Shown: positions 35,600 through 44,227, numbered from the stretch's first letter. The stretch: DNA of 58,802 nucleotides from Bacteriovoracaceae bacterium UBA4096 (GCA_002381945.1 DFXY01000031.1:65734-124535); one strand, 5' to 3'. Notes: generated by a model from the letters alone, not told the origin. Numbers and translations are program-made.

Positions 35600-37507
35600 T
35601 TAGTTAAAGTTGTTAGTAATAGTTGAAACAACATCGACCACAAGACCAGACCAATACATTTGTTTTTCACCTTTACGCGGAATCCAGCCGTTTGGAGCTG
35701 GCCTATCCCATGGTGCATGCTTCTGCCATTCGGAAAACTTCCATGATGTAACTGCAATCGCCGGAACTCGACGTTTCATGCCTATTTCAAAGGCCGTTGG
35801 ACCAACTGTTTGAAGAGGAATGATGTTTTTCCCGGTGACTTCTCCTATCTCAAGTCCAAGACCGGCCATCCCTTTTTTAATTGGGTAAAGCATAAGGTAG
35901 GCGGTGTTTTCAGATCCATTTTGGATGACTTCAAGTTTACCCAGATCAGTAAGCTGGATATGGAGATACTGGCCAACGTCATCTCTTTTTAGCTCATAGG
36001 TTGCCTGGTTTTGTTTTACAAGTTCACCGAGGTCGAGTTCCGTGTTGTTGATGAGAACTTTGATTTTGTCTCCAATGTCACCTAGTTCAGTAAAATTGAA
36101 GGGAACATCAAGCTTTGAGAAAGAGTTAATTACCCATTCAGCACTGACAAACCAATTGGCCCCTGTGCAGTTTCCTGAACCACATCTTGGTGCAAAGAAG
36201 AATTTCCCAAACTCCTCATCAAGTTTCACCCCATGAAGGCCCTGGACATAGATGGAGGCGTCAAGGATGGAGTTTTTAGTGACATTGCCTAATGGGTATT
36301 TCTTGTACGAATCTGTGCTATCCACTCTTTCAGTTAGAGCGAAAAAGGTTTCATTCTTCTGATTGGCAAGATCTGAACCTGTAACATAAGAAAGCGTAAT
36401 GCTATCAGTGCTGGTAAAAGTGTGCTTTAAGTAATGGTCTTTAAGCTTATTGGTCATCACAAACCAATTCCCGTCCTTGTCATTATCTTTGACTTCATGA
36501 AGGTAAGTGAAACCTGTGAGTTTATTACTGAATTGCTCTACCTGTTCTAGTTTCTCATCTACGATGCTAAATTTATCGGAGTAAAGTTTTTTGAGGACGC
36601 TGATAAACTTATCGCCATTATCATTTATAGCCACATAGTTAATTCCACTCTCATATGGAGTTGATACATAAACAGGGATCGTCTTGTTCTTTACCGAAGA
36701 TAAGAGGATAGAGTTTTGGATGTTTTTGTCAGGGCTGTTAAAGTCTTTAACTTCCGAGATAATAAACTCACCACGACGAAGATAGGAATCCTCAAATAAC
36801 TCAAGAGGAGGATTGTGTATTGTTACTGCAAAGTTTTCACGAACTCCACCCTGGAATGTTTTATCAATCTTCTCCGTATGAATGAGGACATAGCTCTCTT
36901 TAGAGTGACTGTAGTAATAGAAATTCACTTCCAATGAGTCAATTGAAGGGTAGTAGGGAGATTCCTGGAGGCGAAGAGAGTTCTCAAGGTCAAGAGTCAG
37001 GGACTTAATCTTTTTTCCCTTATGCTTCACGTACTCAAGAGCCTTAGAGTGAAAATACTCTTTATCTGTATTTGGGTACTTTACCCATGAGAAGTCCCTC
37101 TGATCGATCTCTCCCCATGAGACTCCTGAGAATCTACCGAGTTTGGCAGCATTATTGAGACTGTTTTCTTTTAAGAAGAGTTCTCCCACTCGATATTTAA
37201 AGTTTGGGTTATCCCGGGCCACGGTGGTATCGACCTTAAAAATGGATTCATCTTCAAAGGTCACTTCAATAGAATAGTCTTGAAGAAAACTGACATCAAC
37301 CTTTGGAATATCAGCTACAAAAGGATCAGTTCCATTTACTTTCTCCTCATAGTTATTAATTAAGTCACCATCAGAATCAAGTTTGGCCAAATCTTCAACC
37401 CTTAACTCTTCCATGTGAGCTGTTTCTTTTTTGCTATCATTATCGGGACTCTTAAATGAACAAGAGCAAAAGGCGAGTAGTGAGATAAGTGTAATTAAAT
37501 AAGACAT
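35600..37507 (-). CDS. Large lipoprotein at the head of the secretion operon
   Basis: 635 residues with a lipoprotein signal (FCSC near 14-17). A calcium-binding TSP3/EF-like loop, KLDSDGDLINNYEEKVNGTDPF (about 42-63), is followed by a long beta-rich extracellular-type region with no known family. Good ribosome site (AGAGGAAC). It has no counterpart in the classical VirB/Trb sets. Its place directly before the pilin gene suggests a surface adhesin or mating-pair factor specific to this element. Confidence 0.6.
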   Translation of the reverse strand: MSYLITLISLLAFCSCSFKSPDNDSKKETAHMEELRVEDLAKLDSDGDLINNYEEKVNGTDPFVADIPKVDVSFLQDYSIEVTFEDESIFKVDTTVARDNPNFKYRVGELFLKENSLNNAAKLGRFSGVSWGEIDQRDFSWVKYPNTDKEYFHSKALEYVKHKGKKIKSLTLDLENSLRLQESPYYPSIDSLEVNFYYYSHSKESYVLIHTEKIDKTFQGGVRENFAVTIHNPPLELFEDSYLRRGEFIISEVKDFNSPDKNIQNSILLSSVKNKTIPVYVSTPYESGINYVAINDNGDKFISVLKKLYSDKFSIVDEKLEQVEQFSNKLTGFTYLHEVKDNDKDGNWFVMTNKLKDHYLKHTFTSTDSITLSYVTGSDLANQKNETFFALTERVDSTDSYKKYPLGNVTKNSILDASIYVQGLHGVKLDEEFGKFFFAPRCGSGNCTGANWFVSAEWVINSFSKLDVPFNFTELGDIGDKIKVLINNTELDLGELVKQNQATYELKRDDVGQYLHIQLTDLGKLEVIQNGSENTAYLMLYPIKKGMAGLGLEIGEVTGKNIIPLQTVGPTAFEIGMKRRVPAIAVTSWKFSEWQKHAPWDRPAPNGWIPRKGEKQMYWSGLVVDVVSTITNNFN

Positions 37508-37522
37508 TCAATGTTCCTCTGG

Positions 37523-37657
37523 TTAAAAAAGTTTTTTTAGTTCTTTTCTGATATTCTTAATCCCTATTGAGACTTCTTCTGTTCCTAATGCTTCTTTAGA
37601 GAGAAGATTCTCAAGTAGGTTAATTTTGTTCAGTAACGACTCTGCTTTAGACTTCAT
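37523..37657 (-). CDS. 44-residue coiled-coil protein
   Basis: MKSKAESLLNKINLLENLLS followed by a basic, Leu/Ile-rich helix that ends KKLF. The ATG overlaps the upstream stop by 11 bases, which argues for coupled translation. Leu spacing suggests a short coiled coil. Too small to classify; it could be a regulator or an assembly factor of the transfer operon. Confidence 0.5.
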   Translation of the reverse strand: MKSKAESLLNKINLLENLLSKEALGTEEVSIGIKNIRKELKKLF

Positions 37658-37826
37658 AACAACCTCTGTGCTTTGATTTGTTAGTAATAATTGAGACATC
37701 TATTAACTCCTGATGGATGTCTTCAATGACATGTTGTATTTCAATATTTGAGATCAGCTCTTCGACACTGATTTCTCCGATAAGATTTAAAAATTCTTCT
37801 TTAATACCTGGCATAGATCTCTTCAT
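37647..37826 (-). CDS. 59-residue helical protein
   Basis: I choose the ATG at 37826, which has AAAGGT seven bases before it and lies 13 bases after the previous stop. The longer frame from 37928 overlaps the upstream small gene and lacks a ribosome site. The product, with MPGIKEEFLNLIGEISVEEL, is acidic and helical. No family recognised. Confidence 0.5.
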   Translation of the reverse strand: MKRSMPGIKEEFLNLIGEISVEELISNIEIQHVIEDIHQELIDVSIITNKSKHRGCYEV

Positions 37827-37839
37827 GGCTGACCTTTTG

Positions 37840-37977
37840 TTATGAAATGTTTTTCCAGTAGCAGTATGAGTAATACTCAGGGTGATGCTTTGATATGTAG
37901 TCAGAAGCCGTTGAAACCTCTGATTCATAACGTTTATGTTGGATCATTTTCTTAAGATGCTTTTTTATCCAGCCCAT
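37840..37977 (-). CDS. 45-residue first gene of the sigma-54-controlled operon
   Basis: The ATG at 37977 is preceded by a very good ribosome site (CCGGAGGAAAC), about 28 bases from the predicted transcription start. The product begins MGWIKKHLKKMIQHKRYESE, basic and amphipathic, and ends aromatic-rich (YYSYCYWKN). It may bind membrane or DNA; no family recognised. Confidence 0.55.
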   Translation of the reverse strand: MGWIKKHLKKMIQHKRYESEVSTASDYISKHHPEYYSYCYWKNIS

Positions 37978-38016
37978 GTTTCCTCCGGTTAGCAGTCATT
38001 CGTTGAAGATTTCATC

Positions 38017-38031
38017 GCAATAGGTATGCCA
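38017..38031 (-). promoter_or_regulatory. Sigma-54 (-24/-12) promoter of the transfer operon
   Basis: On the minus strand the sequence TGGCATACCTATTGC agrees with the consensus TGGCAYR-N4-TTGC at every defined position; only the last consensus base (W) is G here. It lies 40 bases before the first small gene, and an NtrC-type sigma-54 activator is encoded in the opposite direction 150 bases away. Confidence 0.75.
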
Positions 38032-38102
38032 AAGGTGTCAGGTATAAAGTTTCGTTTTAATTCAGATAGAAGACGCTGTGCGCTCGAATGGTCTGTAGAA
38101 AA

Positions 38103-38126
38103 TATCGTTCGTATTTGCGTACGATA
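38103..38126. promoter_or_regulatory. Inverted repeat, candidate activator-binding site
   Basis: TATCGTTCG-N6-CGTACGATA is an imperfect 9+9 inverted repeat (8 of 9 pairs) about 70-95 bases upstream of the -24/-12 element. That is the usual distance for enhancer sites of NtrC-type proteins. It is also 54 bases before the activator gene, so autoregulation is possible. Confidence 0.55.
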
Positions 38127-38179
38127 ATCCGAACTTTTCTTAAGTTGCAATATGAATATTTAATGTTTAGAAAGCCCCC

Positions 38180-39559
38180 ATGAAAAGAATTGGGGATCTT
38201 AAGATTTTAGTGGTTGAAGATGATGCTCTTAACAGAGATTTGATCTGCACACTCTTAAAAGGCTTTGGTGATATCACTGAGGCCAAGTCTCTAGATGAGG
38301 CCAGTGCATTAATTGGCTCACTTCGCTTTGACCTTGCTTTTGTTGATCTGGATCTTAATGGAAAGCCGGATGGCTTTAAGATTGCGAAGCTTACTAAAGA
38401 GAAATCCATTTATACTGTGATTCTTTCTGCTCAAAAGGATCAATCTTCTATAAAGAAGGCTTTTGAATTTTCAGATTGTGACAACTATCTATTTAAGCCG
38501 GCCAACATATCTATGGTTAAAGAGGTGATGGGTCACTTCGATTCACAGAATGCTTTTTTAAAAACAAACAAGGTTATTCGTTCTAAATTCACAACCTCTA
38601 GTCCGAAGCTTACGGACACTCTTGAGGTCGTAAAAAGCATCTATTCTGCCCAATCTCCTATTTATATTTTTGGAGAGACAGGAACTGGAAAGCAAGTCCT
38701 TGCTGAACTGATTCATGAATTAAACTTTGGTGACATGAAAAAGTTCTATCACCTGAATTGTTCTGCAATATCTGACTCAATAATAGAGTCAGAATTATTC
38801 GGGCATATGAAAGGAGCCTTTACTGGTGCTGACTCAAGAAAAGAAGGACTATTTGAAAAGGCGAATGGCGGTACTCTCTTCTTAGACGAAATAGGAACGA
38901 TGTCTCCTCTGATGCAAAATAAAATCATTACGGCCATTGAATCAAAGAAGTTTAAGCCCGTAGGAAGTACACAAGAGATTGAAAGTCACTTTCGTTTGAT
39001 AGCGGCCACTTCCAGTAATCTTTCTGATGAAGTTCAGGCCGGAAAATTTCGTCAAGATTTATTCTTTCGTATCAATGGAGTCCATCTAATTCTTCCTTCC
39101 CTCAAGGATAGAAAAGAAGATCTAGAGCTTCTTATTGAGAAGATATCTCAGGAACATTTATCGCAAAGGGCCCTCTATCTAAATAAAGATGTTTTAAAAA
39201 TACTTAAGGCCTATGACTGGCCAGGAAATGTTCGAGAACTTAAAAACCTAATCAACTCATGGCTTGATCGAGGAATTTCAAAACCTGAGATTAAAGAAAT
39301 ACCTACTCATATTATTAATAATGAGAATATTTTTTCTAAAACGAAATACCGCTTTATCACTAAGAAACAGATTCAGCAGATAAAAGAAATGGGCCTAAAA
39401 GAATTTGTTAGAGAACTTGAACTAGAAGCGATTGAGACTCTTTATAAAGAGAACCGTAAAAAGCTTAAGCCAACGGCAAGGGCCCTTAAGGTTCATACGG
39501 ATAAAGTGTATTGGTATTTGGATAAAAACTCTGGAGAGCAATATGAACTCATCCAATAA
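38180..39559 (+). CDS. NtrC-type sigma-54 response regulator
   Basis: 459 residues: receiver domain (about 8-120; acidic VEDD at 12-15, phosphoacceptor Asp56, Lys106), AAA+ domain (about 140-370) and a C-terminal Fis-type helix-turn-helix (about 420-455). The AAA+ domain has Walker A GETGTGK (165-171), the exact sigma-54 contact loop GAFTGA (212-217), Walker B FLDE (234-237) and the arginine-finger region RFRQDLFFRI-like FRQDLFFRING. It can open sigma-54 promoters once phosphorylated. The divergent -24/-12 promoter is the evident target, and the hybrid kinase three genes on the likely partner. Confidence 0.9.
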   Translation: MKRIGDLKILVVEDDALNRDLICTLLKGFGDITEAKSLDEASALIGSLRFDLAFVDLDLNGKPDGFKIAKLTKEKSIYTVILSAQKDQSSIKKAFEFSDCDNYLFKPANISMVKEVMGHFDSQNAFLKTNKVIRSKFTTSSPKLTDTLEVVKSIYSAQSPIYIFGETGTGKQVLAELIHELNFGDMKKFYHLNCSAISDSIIESELFGHMKGAFTGADSRKEGLFEKANGGTLFLDEIGTMSPLMQNKIITAIESKKFKPVGSTQEIESHFRLIAATSSNLSDEVQAGKFRQDLFFRINGVHLILPSLKDRKEDLELLIEKISQEHLSQRALYLNKDVLKILKAYDWPGNVRELKNLINSWLDRGISKPEIKEIPTHIINNENIFSKTKYRFITKKQIQQIKEMGLKEFVRELELEAIETLYKENRKKLKPTARALKVHTDKVYWYLDKNSGEQYELIQ

Positions 39560-39746
39560 TTTAGAGCATGAGCTTATAAATAATGTGGAGTCAATCTTTA
39601 TGGCCTTAGATGCGATTGAGATAAAACTTGAAAGCAAAGATATTACTGGAGCATTGAAGACCTTGGAACTTATAAAAGAGAAAAAGCCTTGTGCGATTGA
39701 AACAATTAATAAAGTTAAATCTAAACTTGAAAAGATAGAGAGATAG
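39543..39746 (+). CDS. 67-residue helical protein
   Basis: Starts at the ATG at 39543, overlapping the regulator gene by 17 bases, and stops two bases before the next ATG. The product is helical (LEHELINNVESIFMALDAIE and a Lys-rich end). No family recognised; the size and place between the parts of a two-component system would suit an anti-activator or phosphotransfer accessory, but no conserved phosphoacceptor His is present. Confidence 0.5.
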   Translation: MNSSNNLEHELINNVESIFMALDAIEIKLESKDITGALKTLELIKEKKPCAIETINKVKSKLEKIER

Positions 39747-39748
39747 CT

Positions 39749-40483
39749 ATGCCTTATGTATTAAGTCCGATTATTGAAGAAGAATTTGAAGGAATGTGGT
39801 TTGAAGGAAGTCCTTATAAAAAAGAAACCATTTACGATATAAACTCAACTGATCCCAAGGCCCCGCCGGTTAACTATTCGGCTTACACCTTGAAGCCTCA
39901 TAGCCTTCCGCATATTGAAGGCTCGGCCCATACGCTTAAAGAGGGTAGGACAGTCGATCAGTACTTTAAAGAGAATGCTCTTAGGCACTTCTGGGGGAAA
40001 ACCTTAGTGGTAAAGCTTAAGGGTAATGGCTTTAAAGCTCATCCCACCGTCAATGGAGTGAAGATCTGGGAAGTAAGTCTTGAGGAGCTTAAAGCTGGGA
40101 TTCTCAATGCCTCAGGAGACGAATTGATCCCTGATCGGCTTTTACTGACCGTTGATTCAATACCTCTTAACTCAAGAGGCCTTCATAATCAAAATGATGT
40201 TTTGCTTTTATCACTGGAAGCCGCGGAGTATCTCATTTCTAATCGCAATTTCTCTCTTTATGGAACAAGCTGGAAATCTTCAGACTTTATGCCAGGGTCA
40301 AAAGAAAGACCGATTCATAATACCCTTTTTAAAAGGGCCATGATTATGGAATGCCTCGATCTTAAACATGTTCCGGAAGGGCAGTATTTTCTAAATGCTT
40401 TTCCCATACCTTTAGAAGGGGCCAGCGAATCGCCTGTTTGCCCAGTGCTCTTCACGAAAGAGGAGTTATTGGAACAGTTATGA
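39749..40483 (+). CDS. Kynurenine-formamidase/cyclase-like metal hydrolase
   Basis: 244 residues. The C-terminal segment, YFLNAFPIPLEGASESPVCPVLF, and the middle LLTVDS ... LHNQNDVLLLSLEAAEYL match the PF04199 cyclase/formamidase fold. The metal motif HxGTHxDxPxH appears as HSLPHIEGSAH: the three His are kept and Asp is replaced by Glu, so the enzyme may be active. Family members hydrolyse N-formyl or cyclic amides. The gene lies between a response regulator and a membrane kinase, which suggests a role in making or destroying the signal the kinase reads. That last step is inference. Confidence 0.68.
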   Translation: MPYVLSPIIEEEFEGMWFEGSPYKKETIYDINSTDPKAPPVNYSAYTLKPHSLPHIEGSAHTLKEGRTVDQYFKENALRHFWGKTLVVKLKGNGFKAHPTVNGVKIWEVSLEELKAGILNASGDELIPDRLLLTVDSIPLNSRGLHNQNDVLLLSLEAAEYLISNRNFSLYGTSWKSSDFMPGSKERPIHNTLFKRAMIMECLDLKHVPEGQYFLNAFPIPLEGASESPVCPVLFTKEELLEQL

Positions 40484-42489
40484 AACTCATCCTCCTCCTT
40501 CTAACCTTTATTAGCTTTCAGGCACAAGCTTTCACGGAGCTTTCCTCATGGAATGTATGCCAAGGTGATAACTGCAAGGAAGTGGTAGCAGGGGATGATT
40601 TATATATTAAGCACAATTTTGAGATGGGAGAGGTCAACTATTCAACTGAATTTGATAAATCCAACTTAAGCTGTGTTGATATTTCTGACTGTTGGCTCTT
40701 TCTAGGGTCGGTTGGTGATACGGCGGTTGTTAAACTCAATGGTGAACTAATTGGTAACTTTGATTATTTTATCCATTATCAGTCTTTAAAACTCCATATC
40801 CCACTAGGCTTATTAAAAGAGACAAACAGAATTGAGGTTCAAGTAAAAGATCTTAACCAAACTCGGTTCGGTCTAAGATCGACGGATGTCGGGATTGGTT
40901 CTTATAATGAAGTAACAAAGCGTTCAATAAAAGATTGGTTACTTCGCACGGGTTCACCCTTAATAAGTGGATTTACCCTTTTTGTTCTTTTACTCGGTAT
41001 GATTGCAGTTTATGGAATCTACAAAAATAAAAAGATTTTACCTGTTATATTCCTTTGTGGAGTGTCTCTTTTCTATCTTATTAGTTTTAGTGAGATGCCT
41101 CGGGCCTATCTCGATCCAGTCTACATGTCTGGGCCGGTTCATTTTATTCTTCGCTTAGGAGTAGAACTATGTGTGGTGCTCGTAGCACTAAGATTTTATA
41201 AGCTTCATTCAAAGATTAAATTTCTCGAAAAACTACCTTATGCCTACGCTGTTCCCATGACCTTAATGCTTTTTGCATGGGTTTGGGGACTAAGAGACTA
41301 CAGCTTCTATAAGACCATTATGCTCATCGTGGCCCCTCTTGTTGCTGGAGGAGGGACTTGCTTAGTTGTTCTTTCCTATTTTTATTATGATAGGCAGGAA
41401 AGGAAAGCCACTTTCCCATTATTCCTTGGTTTGTTTGTATTTCAGGTCTATGACCTTTTGGTCTTCTGGGAGGTTATTCCTGGAGCTTTTACAATTAAGT
41501 GGTATTTGCCATTTATGGTCATGGCCTTCATATGGATCTATTTTAGGAGAAGGATCTTTGAAATTAGGACTTTGAAAATTGATGCGATTGTAGGGGATGA
41601 GGTAAGAAAACTTGCTCATGACCTAGAGGCCCCTATTCAAAATCTCGTTTCTCTTGCCAGTACGAAGGATTACGATCTTATAAGTCGCAACGTCAAGGAG
41701 CTTGAATCTCTTACTGAACAAGTTCTAGGGAAATACCATGGGGCAAGTAATGTAAATCAGTGCCAGCAAGGCACTTTGATAGCAACTTTAAGTGATATTC
41801 AAAAGAAATTTATGGATAAGATTGAAATCAGTTTTGATTTTAGTATGGAGTTCGATTGGTATTGCGCCGATGTCGTAATATTCACAAGAACGTTCACGAA
41901 TCTTATTAGCAATTCAATTAAGGCAAGGGCCAGCGAAGTTAAAATTCATGGGTATTATAAGAATAGTTTCCTTACAGTCGATGTAACAGATAATGGGAAA
42001 GGGATATCTTGCAAGCTTCAGCCTTACATATTCGATAAAGGAATCACTTCTAATAAGAGTAAGGGTAATGGGCTTGGCTTAAGCTTTATTAAGGAAAAGT
42101 TCAACGAACTAGGCTTTGATATAAAGCTTATAAAGTCTTCTGGTGGTGGAACAACATTTAGGATGCTATTACCTCTTAAAGAGATTGTTTTAATTGATGA
42201 TAATGCTCTTGTGAGAGATACTTGGATTGCAATGGCAACAAAAACTGGAGTGCAAATTAGAACCTTTGCAAACTCAAAGGATGTTGACATAGAAGGCTTT
42301 CATAAAAACACTCCTTTCTTTGTTGATCATGACTTGGGACATGAGGATGGGTTAAATGTTATTAGAGAACTGTTAGAGTTTGGCTTTACGAATGTTATTC
42401 TTGCGACAGGAAACTCTGAAGTTTTAAATGAGTTTGGTAAAAAAATAAGTAAAGAATTCCCTTTTTATATAAAAAAATCTGTTTTTTAG
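40480..42489 (+). CDS. 7TM hybrid histidine kinase with receiver domain
   Basis: The ATG at 40480, overlapping the previous stop as ATGA, gives 669 residues with a signal peptide (about 1-17). A periplasmic jelly-roll sensor of the 7TMR-DISMED type (about 18-155) is followed by seven membrane helices (about 160-365), a kinase core with H-box LAHDLEAP (His380), N-box FTNLISNSIKA and G-boxes DNGKG and KGNGLGLSF. A C-terminal receiver follows (Asp616 in FFVDHDLG). Such kinases sense small carbohydrate- or metabolite-like ligands. The short linker (DHp of about 55 residues) is below the usual size. Confidence 0.85.
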   Translation: MKLILLLLTFISFQAQAFTELSSWNVCQGDNCKEVVAGDDLYIKHNFEMGEVNYSTEFDKSNLSCVDISDCWLFLGSVGDTAVVKLNGELIGNFDYFIHYQSLKLHIPLGLLKETNRIEVQVKDLNQTRFGLRSTDVGIGSYNEVTKRSIKDWLLRTGSPLISGFTLFVLLLGMIAVYGIYKNKKILPVIFLCGVSLFYLISFSEMPRAYLDPVYMSGPVHFILRLGVELCVVLVALRFYKLHSKIKFLEKLPYAYAVPMTLMLFAWVWGLRDYSFYKTIMLIVAPLVAGGGTCLVVLSYFYYDRQERKATFPLFLGLFVFQVYDLLVFWEVIPGAFTIKWYLPFMVMAFIWIYFRRRIFEIRTLKIDAIVGDEVRKLAHDLEAPIQNLVSLASTKDYDLISRNVKELESLTEQVLGKYHGASNVNQCQQGTLIATLSDIQKKFMDKIEISFDFSMEFDWYCADVVIFTRTFTNLISNSIKARASEVKIHGYYKNSFLTVDVTDNGKGISCKLQPYIFDKGITSNKSKGNGLGLSFIKEKFNELGFDIKLIKSSGGGTTFRMLLPLKEIVLIDDNALVRDTWIAMATKTGVQIRTFANSKDVDIEGFHKNTPFFVDHDLGHEDGLNVIRELLEFGFTNVILATGNSEVLNEFGKKISKEFPFYIKKSVF

Positions 42490-42497
42490 GACTAATC

Positions 42498-43298
42498 ATG
42501 CTTGTTGAAAACAATAAAACGAAAGTAGAAGATCAGAGATTTGATAGCGATGAAACCAATGTTAAGTTTAAGAATTACTTATTTGTAAGGCTTGTTGCAA
42601 AAGATAAAACGTTTAAGAATGTCGACTTTAGTTATTCTACTTTTGATACAGCTTATATTCGAAACTGTAAATTTGATTCTTGTAATTTTACTGGATGTCG
42701 ATTTATAAGCTCCAATTTTCACGGGAGTATCTTTACCGGCAGCAACTTTAATTATGCTATTTTTGAAAGAACACAAATAGATAACAATATTCTTGAAACA
42801 GAATGTCCTGGGCTTGAAAATTTAAAACAAAAATTTGCAAGAACCTTAAGAATGAACTTTGCTCAAATTGGGGACCCCGAGTCAGTTAATAAAGCAATAC
42901 TAATAGAATTAGATGCTACAGAAATGCACCTTCTTAAAGTGTGGAATTCAAAAGAAGCCTATTATAGAAAGAAGTACAGAGGTTTTGACCGTTTTTTAGG
43001 TCTTATCAAATGGTTAAATTTTAAGATTTGGGATTATGTATGGGGCCATGGAGAAAAGCCATACAAACTTGCAATAATTACTCTGGTATTTCTCATTATT
43101 GTTGCTTTCATTGAGTGGCTTTCTTTGGAAAGCATGACCTCTGAAAATCTGAAAGATTCTTTCTTCAAATCACCACAACTTTTTTTAGGAACAGTCAAAG
43201 GAGTGGAAGGTCTATGGTATACCTTCATACAATTTATAAGATACGTTGTCTTTGCACTGATGATGTCAGTCTTAGTTAGAAGGCTAAGTCGGAGGTAA
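42498..43298 (+). CDS. Pentapeptide-repeat membrane protein
   Basis: 266 residues. Pentapeptide repeats A(D/N)LXX-type fill residues about 30-95 (VDFSYSTFDTAYIRNCKF ... CNFTGCRF ... SNFHGSIFTGSNF). A helical linker and two membrane helices (about 193-213 and 243-260) follow. Such quadrilateral beta-helix plus membrane-anchor proteins occur in defence islands and as channel-like effectors. It is followed after one base by the MNT gene, so they are probably made together. Confidence 0.7.
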   Translation: MLVENNKTKVEDQRFDSDETNVKFKNYLFVRLVAKDKTFKNVDFSYSTFDTAYIRNCKFDSCNFTGCRFISSNFHGSIFTGSNFNYAIFERTQIDNNILETECPGLENLKQKFARTLRMNFAQIGDPESVNKAILIELDATEMHLLKVWNSKEAYYRKKYRGFDRFLGLIKWLNFKIWDYVWGHGEKPYKLAIITLVFLIIVAFIEWLSLESMTSENLKDSFFKSPQLFLGTVKGVEGLWYTFIQFIRYVVFALMMSVLVRRLSRR

Positions 43299-43299
43299 A

Positions 43300-43920
43300 A
43301 TGGAAATTTATGCTTTTGGCTCAATTTGTAGAGGTGACGTTGTGAGTGGTTCAGATGTGGATATGTTAGCCATTGTGGAAGGGCATGATCCTCGTTTTGA
43401 TGCTTCTGACTACTCAATTTATTCTTACGATAGAATTAAGGAGCTGTGGCATGAAGGAAATCCTTTTTCATGGCATTTATATCTTGAGTCTAAGCCAATT
43501 TATTTATCGAATGAAATAGATTTCCTGCGAGGCCTTGGCGAACCAAAAAAATACTCGGACGGTCGAAGTGATTGCTTGAAATTCAAAGGAATATTTGATG
43601 AAGCTCGAGAATCTTTAGAGCAGAGCACACTATCGAAAACTCTCGATCTTTCAACTGTCTTCCTTGCCATTAGAAATTTTGCCACTTGCTATTCACTTTC
43701 CAGGGGAATGCCTGATTTTTCACGAAATTCTGCTAAACGACTTGGCGATGAAAGTATACCCATTTGCAAGGATCTTTATTCAATATATGAAAGAGCAAGA
43801 ATTCTTTGCACAAGAGGCCAAGGTGATCCATTATCAAAAGAAGAGATTGAAAAAGCAATTTCTGGACTAATTGATGTGGATTTGTGGATGAATAAGTTAT
43901 TAGAGGTAAAATATGAGTGA
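43300..43920 (+). CDS. MNT-type nucleotidyltransferase
   Basis: 206 residues. The N-terminal domain has the minimal nucleotidyltransferase signature GSICRGDVVSGSDVD (GS at 7-8, Asp19 and Asp21). The C-terminal half is helical, with a HEPN-like substrate-binding feel (FLAIRNFATCYSLSRGMPDFSRNSAKRL). MNT proteins add nucleotides to partner proteins or RNA, for example in toxin-antitoxin pairs where they AMPylate a HEPN toxin. No HEPN gene is adjacent unless the C-terminal half itself has that role. Confidence 0.75.
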   Translation: MEIYAFGSICRGDVVSGSDVDMLAIVEGHDPRFDASDYSIYSYDRIKELWHEGNPFSWHLYLESKPIYLSNEIDFLRGLGEPKKYSDGRSDCLKFKGIFDEARESLEQSTLSKTLDLSTVFLAIRNFATCYSLSRGMPDFSRNSAKRLGDESIPICKDLYSIYERARILCTRGQGDPLSKEEIEKAISGLIDVDLWMNKLLEVKYE

Positions 43921-44227
43921 GTTTAAAACAAGAATTCAGGCGCAACGAACAATCGTGCAAGCAGTTAATCAAAAGTCTTCTAATATGGTTGAGCTTTTTG
44001 GACTTTCCAAAAAAGCGATCAACCGTTGGGCCGAGGAAAATCGAGTATCTCAAAAATCTCACATTTATACGCTATTGATCGAGGCATCTGATAAATTATT
44101 CTTTTTGGCCAACAAAAGCCAGGAACAAGTTACCGAGGATTACAGAAAGATTTCTTGTGAGATAAGTGCAATTTTTGGATTGATTAAGTCGGCGCAATGG
44201 AAAGGACAGTTGAATGTTCTTGAATAA
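43913..44227 (+). CDS. Small protein downstream of the MNT gene
   Basis: 104 residues, helical, overlapping the MNT gene by eight bases and the next gene by 14. It contains LFGLSKKAINRWAEENRVSQK, which could be a helix-turn-helix-like DNA-binding unit, but no family is recognised. Likely a member of the same functional cassette as its neighbours. Confidence 0.5.
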   Translation: MSEFKTRIQAQRTIVQAVNQKSSNMVELFGLSKKAINRWAEENRVSQKSHIYTLLIEASDKLFFLANKSQEQVTEDYRKISCEISAIFGLIKSAQWKGQLNVLE

